A stretch of DNA of 64,000 nucleotides from Chlorophyllum brunneum (GCA_963576785.1 OY756146.1:930001-994000), one strand, 5' to 3'. Positions 45,580 through 58,269 are shown, counted from the first letter of the stretch. Notes: generated by a model from the letters alone, not told the origin. Made by a program: numbers and translations.

Positions 45580-46202
45580 CTACCGGCGACCTTCTACCAT
45601 AATGATGTGGTATCCAAAGTTGGTCTTGACAAGACCAGAAGTGATCGGTTTGTCAACAGTAGAGGGTGTGAGTTGGAAAGCAGCATCTTGGAAAGGCCCA
45701 ACCATGCTGCCACGAGTCATCCATCCGAGGCTTCCGCCAGCTGAGATCAAGGTTGAGTTTTTTGAGAGACACAAAATGTTCGACTACATACCTTTGGCCT
45801 TGTCCTCGGAATATTCCTGCGCTACTTTATTGAACGACTGGCCTTCCTGTATATCAGCAGCGACGTAAGGAGATAGAATATATAATGGGGAAAGGCCCAA
45901 ACACCAATAGAAGCAGACCTGGATCTTTTGCAATGCTTCAGTAGCCTTGGAATGTTTCTCGCAGAGAATGTGGCGAACGTTTATGGCTGTGGCAGATTTG
46001 AGAGCTTTATTCTACAAGTATACAAACGTCATAGATCGTTAGGAAGGGATTGAGAGCGATAGCGGAGAAAGCCATAAACCTTGGATTTTGAACCGGACTC
46101 ATTGGCGTCATCTGCTGCGCTGGCCGACTGGTTTTTCTTGTTCGCTGATTTCTTGTTTTCTGAAGGGGAGGATTTAGCTGCATTCGAGGATTTCTTGGGC
46201 AT
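45580..46202 (-). CDS. PIN4-type parvulin peptidyl-prolyl isomerase
   Basis: Start [20 protein letters not shown] (ATG 46202): a Lys/Ser/Asn/Ala-rich N-terminal tail typical of Par14/PIN4. After an intron comes [20 protein letters not shown], the first strand of the parvulin fold with the catalytic His and Cys (H-I-L-C), then [10 protein letters not shown], and after another intron [37 protein letters not shown], and the end [16 protein letters not shown] with the second catalytic His. Stop at 45582-45580. There is no WW domain, so it is not the phospho-specific Pin1/Ess1 class. Family members act in ribosome biogenesis and bind DNA or microtubules. About 135 residues, the normal size. Confidence 0.9.
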
Positions 46203-46987
46203 ATTTTTAACGAAGAATGTGCTTGCGTTGCCGCTAAGGGCAGGACAGGGTGAGGATATTCCAATCTGTCATACGAGGTCATACGTGTCACGGCGTTTCG
46301 TCACCAATTTCAGTCTCCAACACGATTTTTGATACTCGACGCACGGAATTCGAATACCCCAACTGGTTACAGCGGTTCTTGCTGCACCCTTGGTGACCCC
46401 TCGGATTCTCTGTTTATCCGCACGCCAGAAGTGTGTCTAGCTCTCAGGCTAGCTCTCCAGGTATCCCCACGTTCTCTTCGCTCTTTGTGTCTTACAGTAC
46501 CCCAGACTTATCTTCAAGAATGATTATCCTACTGCTGGTCTGAATTGTGTCATAGTACCCGCGCTCGAAAAAAATTGACTTTGTTTATTGATGTTGGACC
46601 TTTGTCCTCCATGTCGCCTTGACTTGTTCCTTGTTCCCGATTATAGGATGACACCTTTCAAAACAAGCCCACCCGACAAGGCCGCGCTCAGTCAAACGGA
46701 CTCAGATAAGGAGGCAATCAAAAAAGATGAGCCCAGCCTTGGCTGAAATCACCTTATACTTGACTCGCCCCGAATCTCGAAGGTCCGCGTGGGTTCGCAT
46801 TTTCTGATATGGTACACCTGGGGGAGATCTAGAGTGGTCGACTCTATCTCCATGCTGTTCTGTGGAGCCTCGACCCAGCTATGATATGAGTATTACATAT
46901 GTCAGCTACCCGATATGGCAATCCCAATTTTTGAAAAGTATTCCAGCAACAGTTGGCCAACATACTCCTCCCCTTCATCAGCCCACC
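46203..46987. other. Divergent promoter region of parvulin and RLI1
   Basis: No coding chain was found in this 785-bp gap. It separates two divergently transcribed genes. Pyrimidine-rich sequence (CTCCCCTTCATCAGCCCACC) directly precedes the RLI1 ATG. Confidence 0.45.
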
Positions 46988-49390
46988 ATGGCAGACAAGA
47001 TTACTCGTATCGCTATCGTAGACGCAAATCGGTGCAAGCCAAAACGATGTGCGCAGGAATGCAAAAAGGTGAGATGGTAATCCTTAGCTGTGATCAACGT
47101 CTGATAATCTACCCGACCAGTCATGTCCAGTCGTAAAGATGGGTATGTGATAAGTCGTCGACATAGCAGCGAGCTTATCCGTTCCAAGGCAAACTGTGTA
47201 TTGAGGTCAAACCCACGGATAAAATCGCATTTATCTCAGAATTTTTGTGTATTGGTTGTGGTATCTGCGTCAAGAAGTGAGTTCATCGTTAGTGCCATAG
47301 GTCATCTATGTCCCTGAATTTTGGCTAGATGCCCGTTTGAAGCCATTGCGATTATTAATTTGCCTACCAACTTGGATTCTCAAGTGACACATCGATACAC
47401 TGCGAACTCGTTCAAACTACATCGGCTACCCACTCCACGCCCGGGTCAGGTCCTAGGATTGGTCGGAACTAACGGTATTGGAAAGAGTACTGCGTTGAAA
47501 ATCCTGGCGGGCAAATTGAAGCCCAACCTCGGGCGTTATGATGTGAGTTTGGTTGTGATTTGTGATACTTCCCACATACCCACCTTGGGTGTTCAATTTA
47601 CCTAGGACCCGCCCGATTGGGAAGAAATTCTCAAATACTTCAGGGGATCTGAGCTTCAGAACTACTTCACGAAGGTGCTTGAAGACAATTTGAAGGCACT
47701 TATTAAACCACAATATGTCGATCATATCCCCAGGGCCATCAAGGGAAGCCAGACAGTCAACCAGATGCTTGATTCAAAGGTCGAGCTGGATAATAAGCAG
47801 AGGATGTGTGACGAACTCGAGCTCAATAATGTCCTTGAGCGAGATGTTTCGCAGCTGTCTGGTGGAGAGTTACAGAGGTTTGCCATTGCGATGAGTTGCG
47901 TCCAGCGGGCTGACGTGTAAGTGAGGAGCTTATCAACACCTGGAATAGTTCTGATCGTGTTTCCTCAGTTACATGTTCGACGAGCCTTCAAGTTACCTTG
48001 ATATCAAACAACGCCTAAGAGCCGCCGAAGTCATCCGTTCATTGCTCCATCCCGACTGCTATGTCGTCGCAGTGGAGCACGATCTTTCCGTCCTTGACTA
48101 TCTTTCCGATTTCATCTGTTGTCTCTACGGTAAACCTTCCATGTATGGTGTCGTAACCATGCCCTACTCCGTCCGCGAAGGCATCAACATCTTCCTTGAC
48201 GGTTTCATCCCTACCGAAAACTTGCGTTTCCGTGAAGAAACCCTAACGTTCAAGATGGCCGAAACCGCGGAGGAAGTCATCGCTGATAAGACACGACACT
48301 ACTCATATCCGGCCATGACGAAAACTCTCGGGGGCTTCAAACTCACAGTTGAAGAAGGGAGCTTCACCGATTCCGAGATCATCGTCATGCTCGGCGAGAA
48401 CGGAACCGGCAAGACGACATTTGTGCGCTTACTCGCAGGCGACACTCCTGACGATGAAACGGATAAACAAACCTTCTCGGTATCCCTCAAACCACAGACG
48501 ATCTCGCCGAAGTTCCCCGGAACTGTTCGCATGCTCCTTCTCAAGCAAATCAAGGCAGCGTTCATGCACCCTCAGTTCCAGACCGACGTCCTCAAGCCTA
48601 TGAATCTCGATAACATCATGGATCAAGAAGTTAAGACACTCTCTGGAGGAGAATTGCAACGTGTTGCTATCGTCCTTGCCCTTGGTGTGTTGAATCCACC
48701 ATTTGTCCTTGACGCACAGCCACACAGATGATACTCATGACATACCCCTTCAGGAAAGCCCGTCTCAATTTATCTTCTCGATGAGCCTTCCAGGTCTGTT
48801 ATTCTATTTAAAGCACGAAGATACAATACCAGTGCTGAGAAAAAGTACAGTTTCCTAGACTCCGAACAGCGCATTATTGCCAGTAAAGTCATCAAGAGGT
48901 GTGTGATTCCACCTATAAAAACATGTTAATTAGCTTGCGATGCTCTTCCTTTCCCTTAACCCTTGTTCCACACTACCCTAGATTCATCCTCCACGCCAAG
49001 AAAACCGCATTTGTCATCGAACACGACTTCATCATGGCTACATACCTAGCTGATCGTGTGATCGTCTTCCAAGGTGAACCCGCTATAAGTGCTACCGCCA
49101 CACCGTACGTTCCTTTGTTCACTCTTATCATTGTCAATGCGCTGATAGTGGAGTCCCCGATAGACCGCAGTCGCTTCTCTCTGGAATGAACAGATTCCTT
49201 GCATCTCTCGAGATTACGTTCCGTCGTGATCCCACCAACTTCCGACCGCGCGTAAACAAAATGAACAGCATGAAGGATAGGGAACAGAAAGGTCAGTCTC
49301 CTGTGTATCTATAAATTGAGAGCTACCCCGCGTTAACCGATATGAATGTATTTTCTAGCTGCTGGGAATTACTTCTTCCTCGAGGACTGA
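46988..49390 (+). CDS. RLI1: ABC protein ABCE1/Rli1, ribosome recycling factor
   Basis: Start [20 protein letters not shown] (ATG 46988), stop TGA 49388-49390, about 600 residues. Eight Cys for two [4Fe-4S] clusters are present ([16 protein letters not shown], and later [18 protein letters not shown]). ABC domain 1: Walker [15 protein letters not shown], signature [13 protein letters not shown], Walker [12 protein letters not shown]. Hinge, then ABC domain 2: [47 protein letters not shown], and the switch His in [15 protein letters not shown]. The end [20 protein letters not shown] is the conserved Rli1 tail. It splits 80S post-termination ribosomes with eRF1. About ten introns; one divides LALG|KPVS and another the DEPSS|FLD D-loop. 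Essential housekeeping gene. Confidence 0.96.
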
Positions 49391-49887
49391 GCTGGTATTT
49401 CGTCTTTGTAGAAAGGGGTGAAAATGTGCCTGAGGACGTAATATTGTAGATTGAGGGTACTCTCATGGTAGGGAGGCGTGAAGAAGGTTTAAATCTTGAG
49501 GTGTACTTTCATAATGAGTGTAATTATATGGATCTCTTCTCAGTTGACAAAGGGTATGTATTTCGGTTCGTGTCTCATACGCTTTGATGGATATGAGACG
49601 CGCTGGGGCTACTATGATAGGGAAAGTTGATACACTTGGGCGATGATTATCGGATCTCGTGGTGGGACCACCAGTGCTGATTGTGTATGTGTCTGTTTTC
49701 TTCCAGGGTACTATTTGCTATATCTACAGTGTCCGTTACTGGAAAGTCACTATGTACATAACCACGATGCTATTGTTAGGTGTGTGCCCCTGTCACCACA
49801 TGTGCCACTTCGGTATCTCCGTTTCGTTTTTTTTTCGCCTGGCGGAAAGGCGCGCGCCGGGCTCGTAGATAGTGCCAGTATTTCCGA
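49391..49887. other. Intergenic, no feature seen
   Basis: Convergent gap between RLI1 and 7-TM copy B. Short plus-strand frames (49643-49948) overlap the end of copy B and have no support. Confidence 0.4.
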
Positions 49888-51000
49888 CTATGCCGTCAAA
49901 TCAGCTCTCTCGAGATCTAGACTCTGGTCAGAATCCTTTCTTTGCTGAGGTTTCTCCATGTCGCATGCTTCGCGTTGTCTAAATGCCTCGCCTATTGCAA
50001 CTTGGTGGATGATCAATACAGAAGCGAATGCCTAGCGAAGTTCAACACCTTCAGTCGAGATATGACATTGATGCTCTCTGAGCCACCTACGTACTTGGCA
50101 AGCGACGGCCAAGGGCGTCACTGTCGTCTTCACATATTTGTTAATCGAGACAACTAGGATAATTGTAACTGGCACGTTGATAGCGGCGGATTCTAGCAAG
50201 ATACCCGCAATGCAGAGATGTTGCACTGTTGAGACTTCTCGCCCATAGCAAGCGATTAGCGCTCTTCTGTGCAGAAGTAAACGAATAACAATGTAGGATG
50301 TTGCAAATAGGTTCAATATCACGTTGGATGTGATTGCGATCGATTGAAGGACACTAATCCACTTAATGCACCAGGGTGAAGTGGAACAGCGTCGGAAACA
50401 GATCAATCCTTCTCCAGTAAAACCTGTCACTTGATCCCCAACTCAATGTCAAGGAAAGTGGTAAATCCATCTTACATACCGATCGTGGTACTCCAGAGAG
50501 TCATTGGGAGGATCCAGAAAGCAGCCCGGAATTTCGTACCGTTCGGCCCAAGAGCTCTCTGAACCATGAAACATCGCCAGACCTTGGAAATATATCATCA
50601 GAAATACAACAAGAGGCGATCAAATACGGTTGCTCACCAGTAATCCATCAGTCAATCCACCAACAATCACAGGCAGTAAATTTATCATGATTTTAAGGAT
50701 ATATCTCGTGTCCTGTTGCTCATGAAGAGGTTGAGAAATCGTGAAGGCGGGATAATTGACTAGAAGGAATGCTAGGCATTGATAGCCCAGCACGATTAAG
50801 ACAACGACCACGACGTATATTTGTAAGGAGCGCTGTTGCTTCGATGGGTCCTTTCCTTCGGGAGACAAGAGAAAGATACAGATAATGCCTAATGTGAGAA
50901 GCCCACCGGCGAAGAGTATCCCAAGGCTGGGTCCGATTGAAAATATCATCTGTTGGCGGAGGAAAAGATACACTTCCTGAGAAGTGTAAGTGGCTTCCAT
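49888..51000 (-). CDS. Seven-transmembrane protein of an unnamed basidiomycete family (copy B)
   Basis: Start MEATYTSQEVYLFLRQQMIF (ATG 51000; an upstream in-frame Met at 51060 is possible). Exon 1: TM1 GPSLGILFAGGLLTLGIICI, TM2 IYVVVVVLIVLGYQCLAFLL, TM3 INLLPVIVGGLTDGLL. Exon 2 joins as TDGLL|VWRCFMV, then RAAFWILPMTLWSTTI. A GTATGT intron leads to VTGFTGEG, SVLQSIAITSNVILNLFATS and YIVIRLLLHRRAL, then GILLESAAINVPVTIILVVS and VACQ. A last intron (GTACGT...CGCTAG) gives AFASVLIIHQVAIGEAF and a polar tail ending LDLERADLTA, TAG 49890-49888. Exon borders coincide with copy A, but intron 2 here has a standard GT donor. About 310 residues. Function unknown. Confidence 0.77.
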
Positions 51001-51746
51001 TGTGGAGATGGGGGAAGCTGTACTATTGGTTTCCGAGATGAACAAGACGAGTCCGCGCACGAACGAGTTTTTAAGTGAGATCCTTGTCTCCTAGCTACAT
51101 CATATGTCATCGGTACTTTGGCAACTTGATCAGTTGACGGGGCATTGAATGCTGGGCGCCACCGTATTGACGGCATTGTGTGGGAGAGAAGTCTAAGAAT
51201 CAATAGTAGTGTATGTGGGATAGCGGAAAAGAACCAGGTACGAAAATCATATACGGTCGACAAGCTAGGTCTCCTGGGAACAACTAAATTGCTCCTCGCT
51301 GAAAGGTAGAAATGAATGTATGGCTTTGGAACGGGTATCCCTCCTTTTGTTCTGAAATGGATCAGCGTAATAGAAAACGTCAAGACCACGCGAACCGGCT
51401 CACGCTCGCGCTACAGCTTTGTACCGGATTGCCATCTGAAGTAGCGGGACCGACGAGACGGTGTCCATGTGAACCTGATTCCGTTATTCATCCAGTAGCG
51501 ACATTCAAACGGTCCTCTCGCCCAAGATGACGTTCAAAACTGTTTTAGTGCGGACAGCCGGAGTCCTGATGTAGATATAACAAGATAAGAAAACCGGGCC
51601 TGTCCAACAACCTCGAGTTGGCATATTCTATCGTGTGGATACAATGTTCAAAAAATATTGAGCGTCAATGCCCGAACCAACTTCTTGTACTTATTTGAGG
51701 AACATAGATACAAGCATGTGATCGTGCTCACTGTGAATGGTCAGGG
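51001..51746. other. Intergenic, promoter of 7-TM copy B
   Basis: Open frames overlap but none splices to a recognisable product. Holds the promoter of copy B and the 3' end of the LIM gene transcript. Confidence 0.4.
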
Positions 51747-54700
51747 TCAAACTTCGTTCCTGAGCATCAAGTCAAAACATCTCTCGCAAAACGGCTTTTC
51801 TCCTCTCTGGAAAAACGATGGGTTCTCAAAAGGCCTTGCGCAACCCTGGTTGGATGAACATAAGCGCACCATAATACCAAAGAAGAAGGAAATTACTCAC
51901 TGCACAGACGAAGCAACCCCAGCACCACTTCCCACCCAGCGCCTCGACAGCCTGCTCATGGTCTCGGATACTCTTCTTACATTTCTTGCATTTGGGTAAC
52001 CTGAGCCGGACATGACAAGCTTCGCAGTAAGGATGTCCCCTGTAAACCGTAAACCCAACATCGTCCGACTCGAATTCTCCATCTCCTTGAACACTCAGCT
52101 CTCCTGTGCGTGAAGAGTTGTTCATAGACGGTGCAAGGAACGGATCACCACATTCGGCGCAGAAGAAATGTTGTTCGTGATATGTTCTCTTGCCGAGTCC
52201 TGGGTCATCGAGGCTAATGAACCGTTCTTCAATGATGGCGGTCTTGCATGAGAAACAGCGAGGTGCAAAATTCTGAGATGGGATTCAATCGGTCTGAGCG
52301 GAGGGAACTAGACGATAAGAAATAAAAACGTACCTCATGATAATCTAAGTGACAGTACGGCCTTCCATCATGCTCATACGAGCTCACATGCTCCAGCAAC
52401 TCATTACACACTGTACATCTGAAACACTGTGGATGCCAACGAGCACCCATCGCACTGACGATACGACCGATGATAGGACCATCACAGCCACCGCAGATCA
52501 ATCCACTACGGGTACCAGGCCTGGGACGAACCTGTCGCTGTTGTTGTTGCTGATGTGGTCGAGGATGTGAAGATTTCCGATCGTCTTGTCCGTCATCGAA
52601 CTCGGGCCCGGCAATACTGATACCAGGCACATCGTAAACTTGCATTTTTGGTGCGGGATAGGGGTTACTACGCGGAGGTGATGATTCGATGTTGATCATA
52701 GGGCCTTGAGGCGAGTTGACGTTGATGATTGGAACCTTGGGAGAGTCGACCTGAATTATGGGAGCCCTAGGTGAGTCTACCTGTATCGTAGGTCCTCTTC
52801 TCGGCTCCTTAACTTGTATCACCGGTACTCTCGAAGAATCCACCTGAATCATAGGTCCTCTTGGAGAACTTATATCCCTCCTACCATCACCATCAAACCC
52901 ACCACCAACATTGATCCTACGCACAGGTTTTACAAAATCTTCATCCTCCGGATCACTCATCATCCTATTTAAATCCGCTCTCTTCTCCCTCCCCCCAACA
53001 GGTGCAGGACTCTCAATATTAATGGTTTGAACTTTTGGCGTACCATTACTGATACTGGTAGTATTCATATTAGCGCGATCGAGTGGGTTAATTGATGGTG
53101 GACGTGGAGATAGAGGTTGTGGATGGACTTGACGAGAGTAAACTTGACTTTGTGGACGTTGCCTGATAGGGGACAGAGGTTCAGGAGGTGTATTAGATAT
53201 CATGTTATCGTAGTGAGAGATTGGGCGCGCTGTGGTAGAAGATTGTAATTGGCCTTGAACCCGTTGATGTTGAAGAGGTTGTTCGTTCCCACCATACGTG
53301 CTTGACCCCTGGGAAATAGCGGGCGACAAAGACCGGGGAGGAGGATCGTCCAAGTTCATATCAAGATTGTTATAATGTTGGGGATTACGCGTATCCCTGC
53401 GTACTGGTCTTGTAGAATTGCTATAACCAATATCGGAATCGTTTGTTGCAATCGATCGCCCACTCATCCTAGTGAACTCTGCCGATGCGCGGGACCCGGA
53501 TCCAGAATATACATCTCGGCTCACAGGGACATCGAAGTATCCGCCAACCGAAGGATTAGGCGTCTCACCTGGCGTTCTAGGCAATCTGGGAAGATCTGTA
53601 GGCCAGTCTCCCTGCGCCACTCGCGCACTAGTTCTTTCCTGATCATGTATATTAATGGCAGAAAATTTCGTCACCAAATCACCGCTACCACGATCATCAA
53701 CTAGTTTGGCAGGTGAAGTTGGCCTACTGCGGTATGGGGACATGAGAGGTGTGTCGGAAGGGCTGTTCCGGCTCGGTTGGCGGTGTTGTGGTATACTTCG
53801 CGTTGGAGATGCAGGTCGACTTCGATAACCAGCAGCGAACACCGAATCGCGAACAGGTTGACGAACAGGTGATTCTTGTCTACCGAGGTTGAATATTCGG
53901 ATATTCGAATCCCGTTCGTCACGTAGTCCACTCCTCGACCATTGATCCTCTCGTTCCTCAATGTCGCCACGACGTCGAGCCACTGTTGGGGGTTGGGGAA
54001 GGCCTCCGACACTGTTCGTACTGTGATGTCCACCATTGTTACGAGCCATGGCATAACGCGCCTCCCTCTCCTCCTGTCGAATACGTCCATATTCATATTC
54101 ATCCTCTTCACGTTCACGATAACCAGCTGGACGTCTCCTTTCATCTCCATATCTCTCCCTATCCAGATATGCATCATTTTTCTCCCCCCTTTCTCTCTCC
54201 CGGGAACGGTAACGCTCATCCTTCTTCCACCTCCCCACCTCCTCCCTACGTTCCCTCCCTCCATCATCGAAGCCATCTTCATCATCACCCCCACGCAACT
54301 TGATAGTTTTTCTCTGTGCATCCTTGAGTAAACTAATCCTTGGTGGTGACACCCTCCTGGAGACACGATGACTTGGAGGAGGAGATGGCGACGCATGTCT
54401 TCCTCCATAATCAAATCCAGAATGTGACGGAGGAGGTGAAGGCGACCCTCGTCTAAGCGCGCCAGGTCGTTGGTAATACGACTGTCGTTGCTGCGAAGCT
54501 GGTGGTGACTCCCTTCTCCTACTCTGCGGCGGATCCCGTTTCCTCGGCGTATCATCGTCATCATCATAGTACTCCTCGACATAATCATGCAGAGACGACC
54601 GTTTCTTTTTCAAAATCTCCTTCTCTCTCTCCACTTTTGCTTTAAACCGAGACGAGGACGCAGAGGGTGATTTAGCATGTCGACTACTAGTACGTCGGTA

Positions 54701-57119
54701 TTCTGCTTCTTCCAATTCTTCAGGTGTCATCTCTGTTGTCTCAGACTCGTCTTCAGACGTAGATGGGATGTTTGCTCGTGAGATTCGTTTCTTGGGAGGT
54801 ACTGAAGCAGATGGAGGGTTGTGTTTGGGTTTCTTTTGAGCCTTCTTTTCTTTTACGTCTTTTTTCTTCTTTTTCCCTGTGCCCGTAGACTGGGGACCCT
54901 TCTTCCCATGTTTACGTCGTCGAGCCTCACGTTCTTCTTCCGTCTCCTCCGTTTCTTCTTCTTCACCATCGACAACCCCCTCCTCCTCATCTTCATCGGA
55001 ATCATCCTCGTCACGACCTTCATGACCATAGGCGCCGGAACGAATATGACTTGACTGGTGCAGATTCGGGTTCGAGCGGGAGTACATCGCATATGCCGAA
55101 TATGACGTATTCGAAATCGGCTAACAACCATACATCAGTCAAAGAGCACGATGCAAAAAAATGGGAAAATGAAAACGTACCATCCCTGCAATGTTTTGTT
55201 GTGCCTGAGCTTGAGCATGAGCCTGTGCCATCGCTGCCTTTAGCTGCCTTTCCACGTGTTCTTTCTCCACCAATGTCCTCATCTCTGCTTGAGTGATTTG
55301 ACCTGGTGCCTGAGGGCTCTATCAAAAAAATGAAGTAAAGGCCCATCGTTAAAAATCTGGGGAGGAGGAGGATAGAGTAACGTACCCGCTTTTGCGGACT
55401 AACAACATCCTTGGTACCGGGCGATGGTTGTTTGGCAGTAGGCGTAAACGGATCCGCAACCATCCCGGCTGCATATCCAAACGCCGGCTGTGGGTATTCC
55501 GGTATCGTCCGTTTCCAAACTGGTGTAAATTTCTTCGGCGATGCGTTTGTTGGTGTTTGAGCATTATTCATATTAGTAGTACCAGACTCTGTTTGGGACG
55601 TCGTCAAAGATGGAGGAGACGACTTCAGTCCAGATGCTGACGCCGACGGGGATGCATGGGCATTAGATATAGACAAAGTCGAGGGTAACGATGGTGATAC
55701 ATCCTTTGTCGGAGCACCTGGCTGAAATCGTGGTGGACTCGCACGTCTCTTATTCGATGATCCATCAGCACCAGTCTTGACAGGACTCGTTGGCGTATCG
55801 TCCTTCTCGAGATTACTTCCTTCAGGAAGCGGAAGAATGGTTAGTGACATGGGCTTGATGTTTGTCACCATCGAGGATATAGTCGGAGAAATGGGTAAAC
55901 CAGTAACGCGAGAGCTGTTTTGTTTCGTGCCGATACCTGCAAAGCCTTCTCTTCCAGAACTACTACTAGCTCCTCCACTACCCACTCCACTGCCACCTCC
56001 AGGTGTTGGTAGTGGGCGACTAGACTTGGTAGGTGAAGAAGGTACCTTAACAGGCGAGGTCGCTTTACTGGGTGAGGCGGGTTGTGAAGGTGTTCGTGTC
56101 TGTGTGAGACTGGTTCGGATGGGTGATGTGTTGGGGACGGATGACGAGGTAGGGGTATTTGGGATTGCATTAATGGTGGTGTTGATAGAGGGGAACGGGC
56201 GTGGGGCACCGGGTGAGGGAAGAGGCCGACGTTGAGATGAGGTTGGTGGAATTCCCTGCGATTGTTGCTGTTGCGGCTGCTGTGATTGTCGCGGGGGAAG
56301 CGGGGGAGGTTGTGCTTGAGGTAGAGGTTGAGAGTGCATCTGTTGTTGAGCCTGGGGCTGAGGTTGGGATTGTATCTGTGGGGGTGGCATAATCTGCCTC
56401 TGCATCGGAATAACTCCCGAGTTCCTATTCCCGGGTACAAGCGTCATTGATGGTGTTTGCTGCTGCGGCTGTAGTTGCTGTTGTTGTTGTTGGTGGTGAT
56501 GATGTTGCTGCTGGACTTGTTGTGCAAACATGGCAGAGGGGGATATGGGAGGGCCTGGTGGAACAATCGGACTAGGACCTCTCAACGTCAACGACTGTGA
56601 TGTTGGGACAAGTTGCCCAGAAGGGGCTGCATTGACAGCCTGATTGTGCATGATTTGTCTAGGTAAGACATGCGGTACCGGTTGTCCAGGGGGTAGGTTT
56701 GGGAAGGACGAAGTTGGAATGCGCGAATTGTTCTGGGAAGGTGGGCGTTGGTACATGGCTGGTGCAGGGGTGGGAGTAGGTACTCCTGGCTGTGTATACT
56801 GATACACTGGCTGCTGCTGCTGTTGTTGTTGCTGAGGCACATATGGGGGGGTGTTTGGAAATGGTGATTGTGGTTGTTGGAAACCTTGAGCAGACGGAAC
56901 GCGTTGTAATGCTTGGGGTTGTTGTTGTTGTTGCTGGGGATGTTGGTATGTGTATTGGTACTGTGGTTGTTGTGGTACATGGACAAGTTGTTGTTGCTGG
57001 GGTTGTTGCTGGTACGCGGACTGTAAATGGGGCTGAGGCTGCGGTTTTCCAAGTTGCTGGTAGATATTCTGCGGTTGTGCGTAGTATGGGTAATGTGCGT
57101 ATGGTTGGTTCTGGGCCAT
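51747..57119 (-). CDS. Very large LIM-domain protein with poly-Q N-terminus
   Basis: One gene across two long frames joined by introns near 55320-55385 and 55095-55185. Start MAQNQPYAHYPYYAQPQNIY (ATG 57119). Residues 1-300 are Gln/Pro-rich with many poly-Q runs. A Ser/Pro region follows, then a coiled segment ITQAEMRTLVEKEHVERQLK with an AQAHAQAQAQQ run, acidic and basic disordered stretches, six tandem decamers (52681-52857) and three LIM zinc fingers at the C-terminus: CGGCDGPIIGRIVSAMGARW then CFRCTVC; CFSCKTAIIEERF then FFCAECGDPF; and CKKCKKSIRDHEQAVEALGG then CARPFENPSFF, ending CFDLMLRNEV, TGA 51749-51747. About 1,650 residues. LIM order resembles fungal paxillin-like Pxl1, which acts at actin structures and septa, but it is far longer. 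Confidence 0.82.
52681..52857 (-). repeat. Six tandem 10-residue repeats inside the LIM protein
   Basis: The segment encodes GPMIQVDSSR, VPVIQVKEPRR, GPTIQVDSPR, APIIQVDSPK, VPIINVNSPQ and GPMINIESSP. The consensus is xPxIQVDSPR, alternating hydrophobic residues with a D/N-S-P turn. Codon choices differ between units, so the array is not a very recent DNA duplication. Confidence 0.85.
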
Positions 57120-57595
57120 GATGTCTATATCTCTGGATATTATTCCAGTCACTGTCCAACGGTATCGAGAGCAGACTCAGATGTGAGAAGAGAGCAGAGA
57201 GACGGTTGCAAACACGAGATATCAACCCTTCCAAATCAGGTTATCTCGGACGCGATCACGGTATGATCACATGACCACACCCCAGTGAACAATTGAGCTG
57301 CCCAAGGCTAACAGGGGATGGCTTCATTCCATGTCCAATATATTACAGCTCAAGCAGAGAACATCGGTGGTGCATGAATGGTCCAATACCCCCCGCAAGA
57401 TTTCGCCGAAGCTTCAACAGATTATGTTCAGCATTCGGTCCCCCGGTGCGACATTGTTTAAGCCATTAATACGACTGGAATCCCTGCAGAGCGGCGGCTG
57501 CAACAGAGTCTGACCCTGCAATTGCTTGACGTCCTATATTCCACGTGACTCGATATCTCGTCCAGCTTGCCGCCATATCTTCCTTCAACCAAACC

Positions 57596-58269
57596 ATGTC
57601 TGAACAAGATGGCTCTTCCCAGGACTACACTTCTCCTCCAAGCAACCAGCTTCAGTGTGGCCCGACCAACGAAACTCAACAGAGCACACCACTGCCCACC
57701 AAACCCACCCCAACAACATTCCAGGACAAACCCCTCGAAGAAATTCTATCCCAATTCGTACCTTTCAATACCGTACAGAGCTTAGAGCAACCATTCCAAG
57801 CAGAAAGCGAACGCGACAAGACATTTATACACGGTGTGTGTGCGCCGTTTGACGCGCATATACTCTACCATCTCGGGAACAAGCGTGTTATTCATCCCCT
57901 TCAGAACACGCAGTGGAACTCATGGAACTCATGCTGGAAATCTGGGCTTGGAACATGTCTCGTCTTGCCTCTACCACTCAGACAGAAAGCGTACGTCTAG
58001 GCGAGAAGTTGAAGACTGCTATAAATACCGAGAAAGAACAAGGCACGTCCGACTCACTTGCTCTGTCCGAGCCTGCTAGGCCTTCACTGGCTACTTTTCG
58101 ATTCTGTACCGATTTCTTCGGTATGCAGCATGCCTACTCGTCGATGTTCTCTCGTTCCTGGTACCCCTGCTGATTAAATCTTAATATTTCACTAGAGGGA
58201 ATGTGCAGGCGACTTCAGGAGTTTATCATTCGGATGCGCTCGGCAATTGATGCGCTTCGCGGCATTTAG
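57596..58269 (+). CDS. Conserved-looking small helical protein, function unknown
   Basis: Start MSEQDGSSQDYTSPPSNQLQ (ATG 57596). The Ser/Thr/Pro N-terminal third ends in QDKPLEEILSQFVPFNTVQS. A GTGTGT...CTTCAG intron of about 80 nt leads to HAVELMELMLEIWAWNMSRL, GEKLKTAINTEKEQGTS and LATFRFCTDFF. A final intron leads to EGMCRRLQEFIIRMRSAIDA and LRGI, TAG 58267-58269. The C-terminal two-thirds is predominantly helical with heptad-like spacing. About 165 residues. No signal peptide or membrane segment. I recognise no family with confidence; a subunit of a larger complex is only a guess. It shares a divergent promoter of about 480 bp with the LIM gene. Confidence 0.55.

Noticed and set aside
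53701..54588. 295-codon minus-strand frame rich in Met and Arg
   Set aside because: It is an alternate frame of the disordered, repeat-rich part of the LIM gene, whose own frame is supported by flanking LIM domains.
55777..56235. Plus-strand Gly/Val-rich 152-codon frame
   Set aside because: It is antisense to the Pro/Ser/Thr-rich part of the LIM gene and has no independent support.
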